A stretch of DNA of 45,475 nt from contig PLCO01000028.1 of NCBI GenBank assembly GCA_003134815.1, forward strand, positions 57,143 to 102,617, in the 5' to 3' direction. Source of the stretch: Acidobacteriaceae bacterium (GTDB lineage: Bacteria > Acidobacteriota > Terriglobia > Terriglobales > Acidobacteriaceae). Of this stretch, positions 12,564 to 20,043 are shown piece by piece. Made by a program: the position numbers and the translations under genes. Under the pieces are notes generated by a model, which worked only from the letters and a program-made list of their open reading frames with translations, did not search any database and was not told the origin of the DNA. How positions within the stretch are numbered: the first letter of the stretch is position 1; the number at the start of each line of letters is the position of its first letter.

Positions 12564-13643
12564 ATGACCGTCACCAAACTTGCCTGCGCCCTCTTCGCCG
12601 CTTTCCTTGCCGCCCCGCTTCCGTCTTCCGCTCAGCTGCCGCTTCCCGCTATCGCACCGCCCGGGCCATCATCCTCGTCACAGCAAATCCATCTCGACGT
12701 CGTGGTCGACTCCAAGTCCGGCCAGCCCGTCAACTACCTTGGCCAGCAGGACTTCACCGTCCTTGACAACAAATCTCCGCGGCCCATCACCTCATTCAAA
12801 GTTCTCACCGCCGCCCAGGAGCCCCTCTCTGTCATCCTCTTCATCGATGCCGTCAACACACCCTATGAGTTGGTCGGCGACCTGCGCAATCAAACGGAGA
12901 AGTTTCTCAAGGCGAACGAAGGCGCTCTGACCCATCCCACCAGCATCGCGGTCCTCACCGATGACGGCGTCCAGCTTCCCAAGGCGTTCTCAACCAACGG
13001 AATGGCGCTGAGCAATGACCTCGAACACCGCCAGATCGGCCTTCGCCAATTCAACGACACTACTTCATTCAGCGCAGGCGATCGTTTCCTCATCTCCATC
13101 AAGGCCCTTCATGAGCTCAACCTCTTTGCCGCCAGATTGCCGGGACGCAAAATCATTCTCTGGATCTCGCCGGGCTTTCCCCTCGTCTCCGGCCCTAGTT
13201 ACAACCCTCTCACCTTCAAAGCGGAGGAGACGATCTTCCGCGACGTCATCTACTTCTCCGGCGAATTACGGCAGGACAGGATCACGCTCTACAACATCGA
13301 TCCCGTCGGAACCGCTCAAACGACGTTCTCGGAAAACTACTACCAGACTTTTGTCAAAGGTGTCACCAAGCCCGTCGACGCGCAACTCGCAGATTTAAGT
13401 GTTCAGGTGCTTTCCGCCCAGACCGGGGGCCTTGCGCTCGTTTCCGACAACGACATCGCGGGCATGATTCAGAAGTGCATCGCCGACGCGAAGTCCTGGT
13501 ACGAAATCACCTTCGATCCCCCGCCCACCGGCAAGCCCAACGAGTATCACCACATCGAAGTGCGCGTCGATCAGCCGGGCCTCGTCGCCCGCACCTACAC
13601 CGGCTACTACGCCAACCCCGTCGCCGCCGATACCGGCCACTAA
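12564..13643 (+). CDS. Exported VWFA-related protein, acidobacterial type
   Basis: A 359-aa exported protein resembling the VWFA-related domain family that is strongly expanded in Acidobacteria (TIGR03436 type). A signal peptide spans about 1-24 (ending PLPSSAQ). The first domain has the pattern HLDVVVDSKSGQPV and DFTVLDNKSPRPITSFK. It is followed by the degenerate von Willebrand A-like fold with SVILFIDAVN (a partial MIDAS) and GRKIILWISPGFP. The C-terminus is beta-rich (WYEITFDPPP, VRVDQPGL). Start 12564 follows GGAGACCTGTA, and an upstream ATG at 12483 would bury the signal peptide. The function of this family is not established. A role in extracellular adhesion or protein interaction is inference. 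Confidence 0.85.
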   Translation: MTVTKLACALFAAFLAAPLPSSAQLPLPAIAPPGPSSSSQQIHLDVVVDSKSGQPVNYLGQQDFTVLDNKSPRPITSFKVLTAAQEPLSVILFIDAVNTPYELVGDLRNQTEKFLKANEGALTHPTSIAVLTDDGVQLPKAFSTNGMALSNDLEHRQIGLRQFNDTTSFSAGDRFLISIKALHELNLFAARLPGRKIILWISPGFPLVSGPSYNPLTFKAEETIFRDVIYFSGELRQDRITLYNIDPVGTAQTTFSENYYQTFVKGVTKPVDAQLADLSVQVLSAQTGGLALVSDNDIAGMIQKCIADAKSWYEITFDPPPTGKPNEYHHIEVRVDQPGLVARTYTGYYANPVAADTGH

Positions 13644-13649
13644 ACCCAA

Positions 13650-13699
13650 AGCTAGTGGCTAGAAGCTGTCTCTCTGCCCCCTGATCCCTGATCCCCGCC
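13650..13699. repeat. Short-period repeat block (TAGTGGCTAGAAGC, CCCTGATCCCTGATCC)
   Basis: Fills the whole gap between two convergent genes. CCCTGAT is repeated exactly twice with a 7-base period, and a CTAGTGGCTAGAAGCTG segment precedes it. The latter resembles blocks at 24.26 and 32.37 kb. Confidence 0.55.
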
Positions 13700-14734
13700 C
13701 TACTTGACCCCCACCACCATCGAGTCCGGACCCGCCAAATGCTCAACGCGGGTCTCGCTGAATCCCGCCTCGCGCATCCATTCCTGGCAATTCGCGCCCG
13801 TGTAGTCAAACCCTCCATACGTCTCGATCAGCATATTCAGGCTCATCAGCAGCCCAAACGCATTCTTGCTGCGCTCGTCGTCGATAATCGCTTCATACAC
13901 AATGAACGCTCCGCCCTTCGGCAGCGCCTCATACACTTTTCCGATCAGCATCTTCTTCGTCGGCAAATCCCAGTCGTGCAGAATGTGACCCATCACAATC
14001 ACGTCCGCCGTCGGAATCGCACCCTTGAAGAAATCTCCCGCCGCAAACTTCAGCCGACCGTTCAGCCCCAGCTCGCCCACGTACTCTTCGAAGATTGGCC
14101 CCACTTCCGCAAGATCGAATCCCGTCCCGCTCAAATGCGGATTCTTGAGCGCAATCTGTGCCGCTGTATCGCCCTGCGCCGTGCCCACATCGCAATACGT
14201 CTTGTAATCCTTCCAGTTGAACTTCGCCGCTATCGCCAGCGCCGCCCCATGGCTGATCCCGCTCATCGCCTTCAAAAATCCCTTCAGCCGCGCCGGATCG
14301 GCATACAGCGTCTCAAACGTCGGCTGCCCTCCGCCGCGCACTTCATTTTGCGGCAGCCCCGTCCGTAATCCCTCTGTCAAATGCGCCCAGTGCCCATACA
14401 GCCGCTGGTTCGCCATCTCCAGAATCCCGCCAATGTACGACGGCTTCTTCCGGTCCAGAAAAATATCCGTCGACGCCGTATTCGCGTACTTGCCCTCGCG
14501 CCGCTCCAGAAATCCCAGCGCCACCAGCGCATCCAGAAAATCTCTCGCCGACCGCGGATGCAATCCCAGCCGCGCCTGCACATCCTCAAGCGCCTCCGGC
14601 TTCAACGCCAGCTCCGTGAACAACCCCATCTCCACCGCGCTCAGCAGTGTCTTCGAGGCCCAGAATCCCATGCCAATCTGCAAAATCTTTTCCGGTGTCG
14701 GCTGCTCGCCCACAGTACCCTCCTCTTTCTTCAT
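13700..14734 (-). CDS. SAM-dependent O-methyltransferase (dimerisation + catalytic domain)
   Basis: A 344-aa class I methyltransferase of the acetylserotonin/hydroxyneurosporene O-methyltransferase type. Residues about 15-95 form a winged-helix dimerisation domain ([33 protein letters not shown]). The catalytic domain has the SAM motif [13 protein letters not shown] near 180, an acidic residue [16 protein letters not shown], the general-base region MGHILHDWD, and [17 protein letters not shown]. The substrate is unknown, and no pigment or antibiotic genes surround it. Two conserved positions look altered: DVGTAQG stands where DVGGGxG is usual, so its donor-site loop is atypical. Confidence 0.82.
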   Translation of the reverse strand: MKKEEGTVGEQPTPEKILQIGMGFWASKTLLSAVEMGLFTELALKPEALEDVQARLGLHPRSARDFLDALVALGFLERREGKYANTASTDIFLDRKKPSYIGGILEMANQRLYGHWAHLTEGLRTGLPQNEVRGGGQPTFETLYADPARLKGFLKAMSGISHGAALAIAAKFNWKDYKTYCDVGTAQGDTAAQIALKNPHLSGTGFDLAEVGPIFEEYVGELGLNGRLKFAAGDFFKGAIPTADVIVMGHILHDWDLPTKKMLIGKVYEALPKGGAFIVYEAIIDDERSKNAFGLLMSLNMLIETYGGFDYTGANCQEWMREAGFSETRVEHLAGPDSMVVGVK

Positions 14735-14960
14735 TCGATTTCAGATTTTGTTTCGGGGGAACTTGCATCAGCCCGTTGCGGGAACCACATTTCTCTGGGC
14801 TTGGGGAATGCGTCCACTATAACCTACGCGCCGAACCGCTGTCCCTCCGAAGTCGTCGGTCAGTTTGAAGGACGCGGGCTTCGTCCACTCGCTCCCCGCC
14901 TTTCTGTTCCCCGTTCTCTGATCCCTGCTCGCTGCCTTTCTAATCCTGTCGTCCCGCCCT

Positions 14961-15003
14961 CGCAACTTTCCGTTGACACCCACCCCGCATCCGGCAATCT
15001 TCA
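14961..15003 (+). repeat. 42-bp direct repeat, copy A, upstream of the EAL gene
   Basis: Shares AACTTTCCGTTG, GACACCCACCCC and ATCCGGCAATCTTCA with copy B (16934-16981), differing by a 3-base insertion and a few substitutions. It contains TTGACA at 14973-14978, a consensus -35 hexamer, with only a weak -10 (AATCTT) 17 bases later. Confidence 0.8.
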
Positions 15004-15040
15004 ATCTAGGTCCCAACGGAGGTCCAGATGGCGACAGCGC

Positions 15041-15145
15041 CGCGCCAAGCGCTTCTATCGTATTAATCTCTCGCCGCTCGACGGCTTGGAGCGCACCGAC
15101 ACGGTATGGGGGAGCACGCTCGGCGAAGTCCGCTACCCGAGGCCT
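15041..15145 (+). pseudogene. Remnant of a GNAT acetyltransferase C-terminus
   Basis: One frame reads RAKRFYRINLSPLDGLERTD followed by TVWGSTLGEVRYPRP. The intact acetyltransferase 2 kb downstream ends RAQRFYKSDQWTPDGLQRTD then TVWGTAVHVLRFQRN. About half the residues match and the spacing is identical. No upstream part of such a gene exists. The remnant follows repeat copy A, just as the intact gene follows copy B. Confidence 0.8.
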
Positions 15146-15306
15146 GTTAACACTACCTGGGTTGCTCTAAATCGATTTTGACGGAGCTTCCGCCACTTAT
15201 TCGCCCCGGCGGCCTCTGCTCCAAATGGGTGATACCGCCCCAACCTGCCTGCAGGTATGATCCGAAACCAAGGCTTCCCCTGAACGCCCTTCGCCGAGGC
15301 TCGACA

Positions 15307-16953
15307 ATGCCGCCAAAACGCCGGGTTGTTACATCGCTGATCACTGGATTGCTGGTTGCGGCGATGCCGATCCTCGCCTCGATTTATCTGGCGTGGATGG
15401 AAAGCTACACCACGGAGAAGACGCTCAGCCTCACCTACGCGCAGGATGTGCTGCGCCGTATCGAAGCAACTTCAAGCCAATTCGAAGAAGCGCAGCAAAA
15501 GGCGGCGCAAGCAAAAGTTACGCCCTGCTCGCCCGATGACATGAGGCTTTTGCGCACGATTGATTTCGGCGCGAGCTACATCAAGGCAGCTGGCCGCGTG
15601 GAGCACGATACGCTGCTCTGCACCTCGCAGGGAGTCATGAATCCGGCAGTGCTGGGCAAACCGGACCTGACGACCGCACAGGGCGTCACAGAATACCTCA
15701 AGAAGCAGCTCTCGCCGCCGCCGGCTCGCCCGCTGAATGTCTTCGCTTCCAACGGCTTCGCGGTGCTCGTCGACCCCAATCTCGCGGTCGACGTTTCCAC
15801 CGAAGGGCCCGACGTCGAACTGGCCGTGCTGGTTCCCTCCGCTGCCGACAGCGAACCTATCGCCGTTATCGGCCAGAATCTCCCTGCCAACTGGCTCGAA
15901 CCTGTTCCCCCGGGCGGCGATTCCACATTCATCGACGCGGGATACCTGGTCTCGCACATACAGTCGGCAAAATGGGACGTCGCGGTGGTGGCAGCGACGC
16001 CGCAACGTTACATCAACGACCACATGCGGCACTTCGCGTTCTTCTTCGTTCCCGTCGGAGTGCTGTGCGGCGTGCTTCTTTCCTTCATGGTCAGTCTGGC
16101 CACGCGCATGCACTCATCCTTCCCCGCCATGCTGCGCCGCGCCATCAGGGAAAAGAGTTTTAGCATCGTGTATCAGCCGGTGGTTGAGCTTTCCACACGC
16201 CGCGTCATCGGCGCCGAAGCTCTGGTCCGCTGGAGAAGCGATTACGTCGAAATCCGGCCCGATTACTTCATCCCTCAGGCCGAAGAATGCGGCCTCATCC
16301 AGCTCATCACCAAGCAGGTGGTCGCGCTTGTCGGCCGCGATCTGCCGCAGTTCCTCAAGCTCGATCCCAACTTCCGCGTTGCAATCAACATGTCGGCGGC
16401 GGACCTTTGCGACGAGCGCACGGTGGAGATGCTCGACGAGCTTCTCGCCGCCTCCGGCGCCATGCCAAGAAATATCGAGGTCGAAGCTACGGAGCGCGCC
16501 TTCCTGCAGGGGCCGGGCACCGCTTCGATCCTCGATACCATCCGCAGCAAGGGCTTCACCGTCGCCATTGACGATTTCGGCACCGGCTTCTCGTCGCTGT
16601 CCTGCCTGCAGACGCTGTCGCTTGACACGCTCAAGATCGATCGCGCCTTTGTCGAGACCATCAACACCGACGGCGCCACCAGCCAGGTGGTACTGCACAT
16701 CATCCAAATGGCCCGCTCGCTGCATCTCGACATCGTTGCCGAGGGTGTTGAAACCGAACCGCAGGCGCAATATCTTTTCAAGCGCGGCGTTCTCCTCGCC
16801 CAGGGATGGCACTTCGGCAGGCCCATGGACATCGCCCACCTGCTCGAGCAAATCCGCATCAGCGCGGAGTGGAAGCTGGCCGCCGTCATTCCTGAGCACC
16901 CGCGCACAAGCGCCGTTGACGAGACCCCCGCTCTCCCAACTTTCCGTTGTTGA
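15307..16953 (+). CDS. CSS-motif membrane c-di-GMP phosphodiesterase (EAL)
   Basis: A 548-aa inner-membrane enzyme expected to hydrolyse cyclic di-GMP to pGpG. Start 15307 is chosen because the first membrane helix (about 8-30) begins right after MPPKRR; a TTG start at 15178 is less likely. The periplasmic part carries the CSS-type pair of cysteines, Cys74 (TPCSPDD) and Cys105 (LLCTSQG), a redox-sensing disulfide in PdeC-like enzymes. A second helix lies at about 240-265. The cytoplasmic EAL domain is complete for catalysis: GAEALVRW, NMSAADL, EVEATERAF, DDFGTGFSSLS, KIDRAFVE, VAEGVET, QGWHFGRPM. The last four residues (TFRC) and the stop are encoded by repeat copy B. It has no cognate regulator nearby. 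Confidence 0.92.
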   Translation: MPPKRRVVTSLITGLLVAAMPILASIYLAWMESYTTEKTLSLTYAQDVLRRIEATSSQFEEAQQKAAQAKVTPCSPDDMRLLRTIDFGASYIKAAGRVEHDTLLCTSQGVMNPAVLGKPDLTTAQGVTEYLKKQLSPPPARPLNVFASNGFAVLVDPNLAVDVSTEGPDVELAVLVPSAADSEPIAVIGQNLPANWLEPVPPGGDSTFIDAGYLVSHIQSAKWDVAVVAATPQRYINDHMRHFAFFFVPVGVLCGVLLSFMVSLATRMHSSFPAMLRRAIREKSFSIVYQPVVELSTRRVIGAEALVRWRSDYVEIRPDYFIPQAEECGLIQLITKQVVALVGRDLPQFLKLDPNFRVAINMSAADLCDERTVEMLDELLAASGAMPRNIEVEATERAFLQGPGTASILDTIRSKGFTVAIDDFGTGFSSLSCLQTLSLDTLKIDRAFVETINTDGATSQVVLHIIQMARSLHLDIVAEGVETEPQAQYLFKRGVLLAQGWHFGRPMDIAHLLEQIRISAEWKLAAVIPEHPRTSAVDETPALPTFRC

Positions 16954-16981
16954 CACCCACCCCCGTATCCGGCAATCTTCA
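16934..16981 (+). repeat. 42-bp direct repeat, copy B, covering the EAL stop codon
   Basis: Partner of copy A at 14961-15003. TTGACA occurs at 16950-16955. Because the element starts inside the EAL reading frame, it supplies that protein's last residues and stop. It could also provide promoter sequence for the acetyltransferase at 17100. Confidence 0.8.
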
Positions 16982-17006
16982 CCAAGCCGCCACGTCGCCC
17001 CCCTCC

Positions 17007-17089
17007 TTTCTAACCACTAACCTTTAATCACTAACCACTATCGCAAGTGCCTTTCTAACAACTAACCACTAACCACTGCCTTTCTGCCA
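17007..17089. repeat. Heptamer-like repeat (CTAACCA / TAACCAC), upstream of the GNAT gene
   Basis: Several copies of CTAACCA(C) at spacings of 7 or near 7, interrupted by CTTTCTAAC and AATCACTAACC. The same words recur at 17770-17793. The block is rich in TAA and CTA, so it carries stops in several frames. Confidence 0.7.
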
Positions 17090-17099
17090 TACTTTTGAA

Positions 17100-17612
17100 A
17101 TGCTCCTCCGCCCCGCTCAGCCCGCCGACGCTCTCGCCATCGCGCGCGTCCACGTCCGCGCCTGGCAGCACGGCTATGCCGGACTCCTCCCCGCCAGCTA
17201 TCTCAATCAGCTCCGCCCCCAGGACCGCGCCGAGAAATACGATCTCTCCCACACCGATCCTTCCCGCCCACACACCATCGTCGCCACCGACGGCAATCTC
17301 GGCGACCAAATCCTCGGCTTCGCCACCACCGCCCCCTCGCACGAGTCCGACCTTCCCCACCACGGCGAGCTCACCGCCCTCTATGTCGATCCCGATTCCT
17401 GGGGCCGCGGCATCGGCGTCGCTCTCGTCTCCGCAGCCCGCACCCACCTCGTGTCCCTTGGCCTAAAGCACGCCTATCTCTTCACCCTTGTCGACAACCT
17501 CCGCGCCCAACGCTTCTACAAATCCGATCAGTGGACCCCCGACGGCCTCCAGCGCACCGACACCGTCTGGGGAACCGCCGTCCACGTTCTCCGCTTCCAG
17601 CGCAACCTCTAG
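17100..17612 (+). CDS. GNAT-family N-acetyltransferase
   Basis: A 170-aa cytoplasmic acetyltransferase of the GNAT superfamily that transfers acetyl from acetyl-CoA to an unknown amine. Recognisable features are the N-terminal LRPAQPADALAIARVHVRAW, the acceptor-side loop GYAGLLPASYL, strand 4 with ELTALYVDPDSWGRGIG (the Q/RxxGxG/A acetyl-CoA motif as WGRGIG), AYLFTLVDNLRAQRFY and the C-terminal TDTVWG. Start at 17100 is the only ATG at the N-terminal strand, and the upstream sequence is repeat DNA. An old fragment of a paralogue lies at 15041-15145. Confidence 0.88.
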   Translation: MLLRPAQPADALAIARVHVRAWQHGYAGLLPASYLNQLRPQDRAEKYDLSHTDPSRPHTIVATDGNLGDQILGFATTAPSHESDLPHHGELTALYVDPDSWGRGIGVALVSAARTHLVSLGLKHAYLFTLVDNLRAQRFYKSDQWTPDGLQRTDTVWGTAVHVLRFQRNL

Positions 17613-17643
17613 CAGCCAACCGAAAGCTCGCTTCAAAGATGCT

Positions 17644-17700
17644 GTGTCATCCCGAGCGAAGCGTACTTCAGCGGAGCCGAGGGACCTGCTTTTGCTTTTC
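17644..17700 (+). repeat. REP-like element 1, after the GNAT gene
   Basis: Begins GTGTCATCCCGAGCG and ends GGAGCCGAGGGACCTGCTT. It matches elements at 18545-18600, 19460-19553 and 19626-19752. The centre (AAGCGTACTTCA) differs from the others. It lies 32 bases after the GNAT stop, in the same orientation as the gene. Confidence 0.85.
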
Positions 17701-17739
17701 GTTTTAGACCTGCTTCTGCCTTTTGCCCGCATCAGCGCT

Positions 17740-17793
17740 CTAGTCCCTAGCCCCTTAGTCCCTGCCTTTCTAACCACTAATCACTAACCACTG
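17740..17793. repeat. Heptamer-like repeat (TAGTCCC then TAACCAC), before mtgA
   Basis: TAGTCCC, TAGCCCC and TTAGTCCC follow one another, then TAACCACTAATCACTAACCAC with a 7-base beat. It links the two word types (CCCTAGT and CTAACCA) seen separately elsewhere. mtgA begins 20 bases later. Confidence 0.7.
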
Positions 17794-17813
17794 CATTCCA
17801 GCTATCCTGTACT

Positions 17814-18533
17814 GTGCCCTCTCACTCCGCCCCCCTCCCCGCCAAACCCCGTCGCAAACTTCCCGCCAAATCCCTCTTTCGCCGCATCCTCGTCATCTGC
17901 GCCCTCGCCCTCATCGCCGCCTGGCTCCTCGCCGCGCTCACTCTCGTCGCCGCCAAATTCATCAACCCGCCCACCACCGCCGTCCACATCGAGCGCCGCC
18001 TCCAGGCCTTCATTCACGGCAAGCCCTACCACGAGCACTACCAGTTCGTCCCCTTGCGCGATATCTCGCCCGACCTCCAGCACGCCGTCATCGCCGCAGA
18101 GGACGCGCGCTTCTACCAGCACCATGGCTTCGATTGGCAGGCCATGGAACTCGCTGCCGACGAAGACATGGAAGGCGGCCGCATCCGCGGCGGCTCCACC
18201 ATCACGCAGCAACTCGTCAAAAACCTCTTCTTCGGCACCCGCCGCTCTTACATTCGTAAAGCCGCGGAGTTCACACTCGTCCCTGTCGCCGAATTCGTCC
18301 TCGGCAAGCAGCGCATTCTGGAGCTCTACCTCAACGTGGTCGAATGGGGCCCCGGCATCTATGGCGTGGAGTCGGCCTCCGAACACTACTACGGAACCGC
18401 AGCCCGCCACGTCGGCCGCCAGCAATCCGCCGAGCTCGCCGCCATCCTCCCCGCCCCCCTCAAGCGCCGCCCCGAGCGCATGACCCGCTACTCCGCACTC
18501 ATCCTCGAGCGCATGAGCCAAATGGGCTGGTAG
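17814..18533 (+). CDS. mtgA: Monofunctional peptidoglycan glycosyltransferase
   Basis: A 239-aa GT51 enzyme that polymerises lipid II into glycan strands on the periplasmic face of the inner membrane. One N-terminal membrane anchor at about 24-47 follows a basic stretch (KPRRKLPAKSLFRR). GT51 motifs are present in order: EDARFYQHHGFDW with the catalytic Glu, GGSTITQQLVKNLFF, RKAAEF, the second catalytic Glu region ILELYLNVVEWGPGIYGVE, and AAILPAPLKRRP. There is no transpeptidase domain, which separates it from class A PBPs. The start is GTG at 17814; no ATG fits the N-terminus. Confidence 0.93.
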   Translation: MPSHSAPLPAKPRRKLPAKSLFRRILVICALALIAAWLLAALTLVAAKFINPPTTAVHIERRLQAFIHGKPYHEHYQFVPLRDISPDLQHAVIAAEDARFYQHHGFDWQAMELAADEDMEGGRIRGGSTITQQLVKNLFFGTRRSYIRKAAEFTLVPVAEFVLGKQRILELYLNVVEWGPGIYGVESASEHYYGTAARHVGRQQSAELAAILPAPLKRRPERMTRYSALILERMSQMGW

Positions 18534-18544
18534 CTCCCACTGCC

Positions 18545-18600
18545 GTGTCATCCCGAGCGAAGTGTTCCTCAACGGAGCCGAGGGACCTGCTTCTGCTTTT
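18545..18600 (+). repeat. REP-like element 2, after mtgA
   Basis: Same arms as element 1, GTGTCATCCCGAGCGAAGTG to GGAGCCGAGGGACCTGCTTC. The centre is TTCCTCAAC. It starts 12 bases after the mtgA stop. Confidence 0.85.
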
Positions 18601-18626
18601 CGCGACCTTCACCCACCACAACAAAT

Positions 18627-18702
18627 GGGTGCCCCATCCTGCGGGGTCCCCGCGGACAGGTCTTCGTCCGTGGGGTGGATCTGAGCTCTGCTAGGGTGGG
18701 AT
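18627..18702 (+). repeat. Palindromic element with long variable centre, GTGCCCCATCC family
   Basis: Outer arms GGGTGCCCCATCCT and CTAGGGTGGGAT enclose an inner hairpin, CCCCGCGGAC (18648-18657) / GTCCGTGGGG (18666-18675), loop AGGTCTTC, with one wobble. A related copy is translated inside hemH. The centre is unrelated to that at 5.3 kb although the arms are the same. Confidence 0.82.
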
Positions 18703-18735
18703 CGTTCCTAATCCCCAGTTCCTATTCCCTGATCT
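18703..18735. repeat. Short-period repeat (TTCCTAATCCCCAGTTCC type) in the hcp leader region
   Basis: TTCCTAATCCCCAG, TTCCTATTCCCTGATC: an approximately 14-base double unit of the same word family as the 13.7 and 17.7 kb blocks. The remaining 190 bases to the hcp start are unique sequence. A TATACT (18842-18847) lies in them inside a small inverted repeat (GGCGA/TCGCC), without a clear -35. Confidence 0.5.
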
Positions 18736-18925
18736 TTTCGCCGCAATCCGGCCGCAGCATTCCCCAATCTGCGTAACGGAGACCCGGTTGCCGACTAAGA
18801 TGCGGCCCAACAGTAACCTCGCCAGCACCACTTACCGGCGATATACTGTCGCCGCCGGAAAAGCATCCGGCTTCACGGTTCCAAAGGACTGGAATATCAA
18901 GTCTGAAATCCCAAGGAGGTTTGCG

Positions 18926-19423
18926 ATGCGTACCTTTCGTGCAGGACGGTTGTTTGTGCTCTCCACCCTGGTCGCTGTGCTGCTGTCCGCAGTGCCGGCC
19001 CACGCCGCGATGGATGCATACATGACGATCAAGGGCTCCAGGCAAGGACAGATCAAGGACGATGCGATGTCCGACCAAATCCATCTCGTCGACGTCGTCC
19101 GCGACACCCCAATGGCCACCGGCATGCCCACCGGCAGGCGGATGCACTCCACCATCACCATCACCAAAGAGATCGATAAAGCAACGCCCATGCTGGCCAA
19201 GGCGGCCAGTACCAACGAGCTATTGAGCGAAGTGGTGATTACTTTTACCGGGGGCGCATCAGGCGCCAAGACCGCGCAGAAGATCGTGCTCACCAACGCC
19301 AACATCCTCAGCGTTCGCAAGTCGGGCGGCAACGAGAAGATCTCTTTCGTCTACCAGAAGATCGAGGTCACCTGGATCGACGGCGGCAAAACCGCAATGG
19401 ACGACTGGGAAACTCCGAAATAG
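18926..19423 (+). CDS. Hcp-family protein with an N-terminal signal peptide
   Basis: A 165-aa protein with the Hcp (type VI secretion tube) fold signature: AMDAYMTIKGSRQGQIKDD, the RRMHSTITITKEIDKATPML segment, VVITF...KIVLTNANILSV, and the final KISFVYQKIEVTWIDGGKTA. Unlike normal Hcp, it opens with a clear Sec signal peptide (MRTFRAGRLFVLSTLVAVLL, cleaved after HAA near 28). It should therefore go to the periplasm and not enter a cytoplasmic T6SS baseplate. The start at 18926 is fixed by a perfect AAGGAGGT at 18913-18920. No other type VI genes are in the window. It may form rings or tubes outside the cytoplasm, or act as an adhesin or carrier; this is inference. Confidence 0.85.
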   Translation: MRTFRAGRLFVLSTLVAVLLSAVPAHAAMDAYMTIKGSRQGQIKDDAMSDQIHLVDVVRDTPMATGMPTGRRMHSTITITKEIDKATPMLAKAASTNELLSEVVITFTGGASGAKTAQKIVLTNANILSVRKSGGNEKISFVYQKIEVTWIDGGKTAMDDWETPK

Positions 19424-19459
19424 AGCGGCGCGGCTGTCGTGGGGCCACCCACCCGCGAC

Positions 19460-19752
19460 GTGTCATCCCGAGCGAAGTGTTCTTCAACGGAGCCGAGGGA
19501 CCTGCTTCTGTTTTTTCGGATCGGAAGGAGCAGGGGCCTTCAGGCTCCTGAAAGAAGCCCGCCCACCCACGTGGTGTCGTCCCGAGCACAGTGGGCCGCG
19601 CGAAGCGCGGCCCACCTACCCATACGTGTCATCCTGAGCGGAGCAAGCTTGGGGCCCCGTGATCGCAGCGCGATCATGGGGTAAGCGGAGTCGAGGGACC
19701 TGCTTCTGTTTTTTCGGATCGGAAGGAGCAGGAGCCTTCAGGCTCCTGAAAG
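19460..19752 (+). repeat. REP-like cluster (two full elements and one partial)
   Basis: Element 3 (19460-19553) and element 4 (19626-19752) share both arms and a tail, TTTTTTCGGATCGGAAGGAG followed by a hairpin AGGAGC/GCTCCT. Between them a partial element (from GTGTCGTCCCGAGCAC, 19574) carries a perfect 11-bp stem (19591-19601 with 19605-19615, loop GAA). In element 4 the centre is replaced by a 12-bp stem, CCCCGTGATCGC (19655-19666) with GCGATCATGGGG (19670-19681), not found in the others. The cluster lies directly upstream of a transposase remnant. Confidence 0.85.
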
Positions 19753-19787
19753 CGACCTCAAACCAACCCGGGCTTCAGCCCCGGGTC

Positions 19788-19904
19788 GCGCGCGGACTGG
19801 TGGAACGGCCTGCGGATTGGAAATGGTCCAGCTTCCTCCACTACGCCACCGGCATCGAGGGCCCTCTGGAGATCGAATCTGAATGGACATCGCGAAAACG
19901 AGAA
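19788..19904 (+). pseudogene. C-terminal remnant of a REP-associated tyrosine transposase (RAYT)
   Basis: The frame reads ARGLVERPADWKWSSFLHYA followed by TGIEGPLEIESEWTSRKRE. This is the typical C-terminus of Y1-type REP-associated transposases: the RGLV..P.DW.WSS..HYA pattern with the trailing WT.R+RE. The catalytic HUH and Tyr regions are absent. Upstream lies directly the REP cluster. It is a fragment, not a gene, but identifies the likely mobiliser of the neighbouring repeats. Confidence 0.8.
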
Positions 19905-20043
19905 GCAAACAAAATGCCGGCAAGCGGGCCTTTGTGCGACCCACCTTATTGGACAGGGAGAGAACGTAGAAACTTGAAGGGTGTGCCATCCGCCCACCCG
20001 ACCCCGAACTGAGGCGCAAGTCAAGAATGGAATACACACCAAA

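Larger units (their letters stand above)
14735..15306. other. 572-base gap with repeats and a gene remnant
   Basis: Between two divergent genes. Contains a short-period repeat (about 14900-14950: TGATCCCTGCTCGCTGCCTTTCTAATCC scattered over that range), copy A of a 42-bp repeat (14961-15003) and a decayed GNAT C-terminus (15041-15145). The part after 15182 shows no gene. A minus-strand TATAGT near 14816-14821 could be a -10 for the methyltransferase, but no matching -35 is seen. Confidence 0.6.

Noticed and set aside
17007..17089. CRISPR or telomere-like array from CTAACCA repeats
   Set aside because: Period is 7 and irregular, without spacers, inside a chromosome between ordinary genes.
18926..19423. 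Type VI secretion locus
   Set aside because: Only an Hcp-like gene, with a signal peptide; no sheath, baseplate or VgrG genes anywhere in the window.
19574..19752. CRISPR-like array of repeated units near 19.6 kb
   Set aside because: Only two to three copies, unequal spacing, imperfect arms with hairpin centres and no cas genes; REP-like elements explain it.
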